DNA of 64,000 nucleotides from Rathayibacter sp. VKM Ac-2857 (GTDB taxonomy: Bacteria > Actinomycetota > Actinomycetes > Actinomycetales > Microbacteriaceae): the NCBI RefSeq assembly GCF_013205025.1, contig NZ_JABMLE010000002.1:605556-669555 (forward strand), given 5' to 3'. Position 1 is the first letter of the stretch, and each line of letters opens with the position of its first letter. Below the pieces are notes generated by a model, which saw only the letters and a program-made list of their open reading frames with translations, did no database searches and was not told the origin of the DNA. Shown here in pieces: positions 63,504 through 64,000 of this stretch. Position numbers and translations under genes: made by a program.

Positions 63504-63712
63504 GATCCACGTGGGTCTCGTCAGGCCCCTGCGGAGCTGCTCGACCAGCAAAGGGGTAGGACAGCCTCGTAGACCGCGGACACCCGTGCTGATCGAGGAG
63601 CCCGCGCAGCGCGCGTATCGAGATCCACCCGTGTCAGAAGACGGGCCGGCCGACCACCGTGCTGACAACGGCGGGTCTCGATACGCCCCTGCGGGGCTAC
63701 TCGACCAGCATG
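63504..63712. repeat. REP-like arm and REPIN-like composite
   Basis: A single arm (63504-63550) and a full 127-bp composite (63586-63712) of the dispersed family, the latter with ends GTGCTGATCGAGGAGCCC and GGGGCTACTCGACCAGCATG. Confidence 0.82.
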
Positions 63713-63762
63713 CAGGGGCGGGGCATCCGCCTGCTCCGATCCTCCGGAAGTCCGCCGAACCC

Positions 63763-64000
63763 GCTCGTCGCGCAGCGACGGCCGTGTTCCCGAAGGCTCG
63801 TCGCGCAGCGACGGCTGTGCGCCTGGAGGCTCGTCGCGCAGCGACGGCTGTGTTCCCGAAGGCTCGTCGCGCAGCGACGGCTGTGCGCCTGGAGGCTCGT
63901 CGCGCAGCGACGGCTGTGCTCCCGAGGCTCGTCGCGCAGCGACGGCTGTGCTCCCGAGGCTCGTCGCGCAGCGACGGCTGTGCTCCCGAGGCTCGTCGCG
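63763..64000. repeat. 33/32-bp tandem repeat array, cut by window edge
   Basis: The core GCTCGTCGCGCAGCGACGGC begins at 63763, 63796, 63829, 63862, 63895, 63927, 63959 and 63991. Periods are 33 bases four times, then 32. Each unit contains the palindrome CGTCGC GCA GCGACG. The linkers alternate GTTCCCGAAG and GCGCCTGGAG in the first half and become CTCCCGAG later. The array continues beyond the window. No open frame looks coding across it. Confidence 0.88.

Noticed and set aside
63763..64000. CRISPR array
   Set aside because: The 20-base core is regularly spaced, but the linkers are only 12-13 bases and are themselves repeated, and there are no cas genes. It is a tandem repeat, not repeats with unique spacers.

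Overview
The window is high-GC DNA from an actinobacterium, most probably of the family Microbacteriaceae. Pointers are the complete menaquinone gene set, an LAXTG (class E sortase type) surface protein, a DtxR/IdeR-type iron box, many genes whose TANNNT -10 hexamer sits only 6-8 bases before the start codon (leaderless mRNAs), and a dispersed repeat built on GCTGGTCGAGTAGC...GTATCGAGA. The genus cannot be fixed from the sequence alone. There is no rRNA, no transposase or integrase gene and no CRISPR array.

Layout. 1-14.5 kb: a truncated NCS1 permease with an Asp/Glu/hydantoin racemase, an LAXTG surface protein, an EI24 membrane protein, a fused TrpE-TrpG anthranilate synthase behind a classical trp attenuator (13-codon leader with tandem Trp codons) and translationally coupled to a short GlpX-like phosphatase, an iron-regulated siderophore-interacting protein, an ABC transporter operon led by a small secreted protein, tRNA-Met and tRNA-Thr, an aldo/keto reductase and a TolB-like protein. 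14.5-21.2 kb: a full Mrp/Mnh Na+/H+ antiporter operon (A with fused B, then C, D, E, F, G). 21.2-32.7 kb: GH13 alpha-glucosidase, M23 peptidase, inositol monophosphatase, NmrA-like protein, a hipBA toxin-antitoxin pair with its own palindromic operator, tRNA-Tyr, a transglycosylase lipoprotein, YajQ, Nudix, and a UvrA-like ATPase.

32.8-40.0 kb holds the most unusual content: two tandem, secreted, roughly 1,150-1,200-residue proteins whose domain order and key residues match clostridial botulinum/tetanus neurotoxins. Each has an HExxH zinc-protease domain with the downstream E...GG and RxxY motifs, a Cys pair at the domain junction, and a BoNT-type translocation domain. The carbohydrate-binding Hc domain is replaced by Ig-like beta domains. 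The upstream copy is intact. The downstream copy is split by a one-base frameshift in a G5 tract.

40.2-58.3 kb carries ferredoxin-NADP reductase and the menaquinone pathway, scattered on both strands: polyprenyl diphosphate synthase, menG, menF, menD, menA, menE, menB and, after a block with Dps, SDR, SMP-30 and GH15 genes, menC. Together these take chorismate through isochorismate, SEPHCHC, OSB, OSB-CoA and DHNA-CoA to prenylated and methylated menaquinone; menH and the DHNA-CoA thioesterase are not in the window. 58.3-63.2 kb has a four-carbon sugar-acid pair (LtnD-like dehydrogenase, OtnK-like kinase), a TfoX-like protein, a FadR-type regulator and a nucleoside hydrolase. The right edge is a 33/32-bp tandem repeat array.

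Three repeat families recur between genes: a 24-26 bp arm hairpin (3 copies, 7.2-11.9 kb), a roughly 128-bp REPIN-like composite (at least five full copies), and a second long inverted repeat at 51.6 and 63.4 kb.
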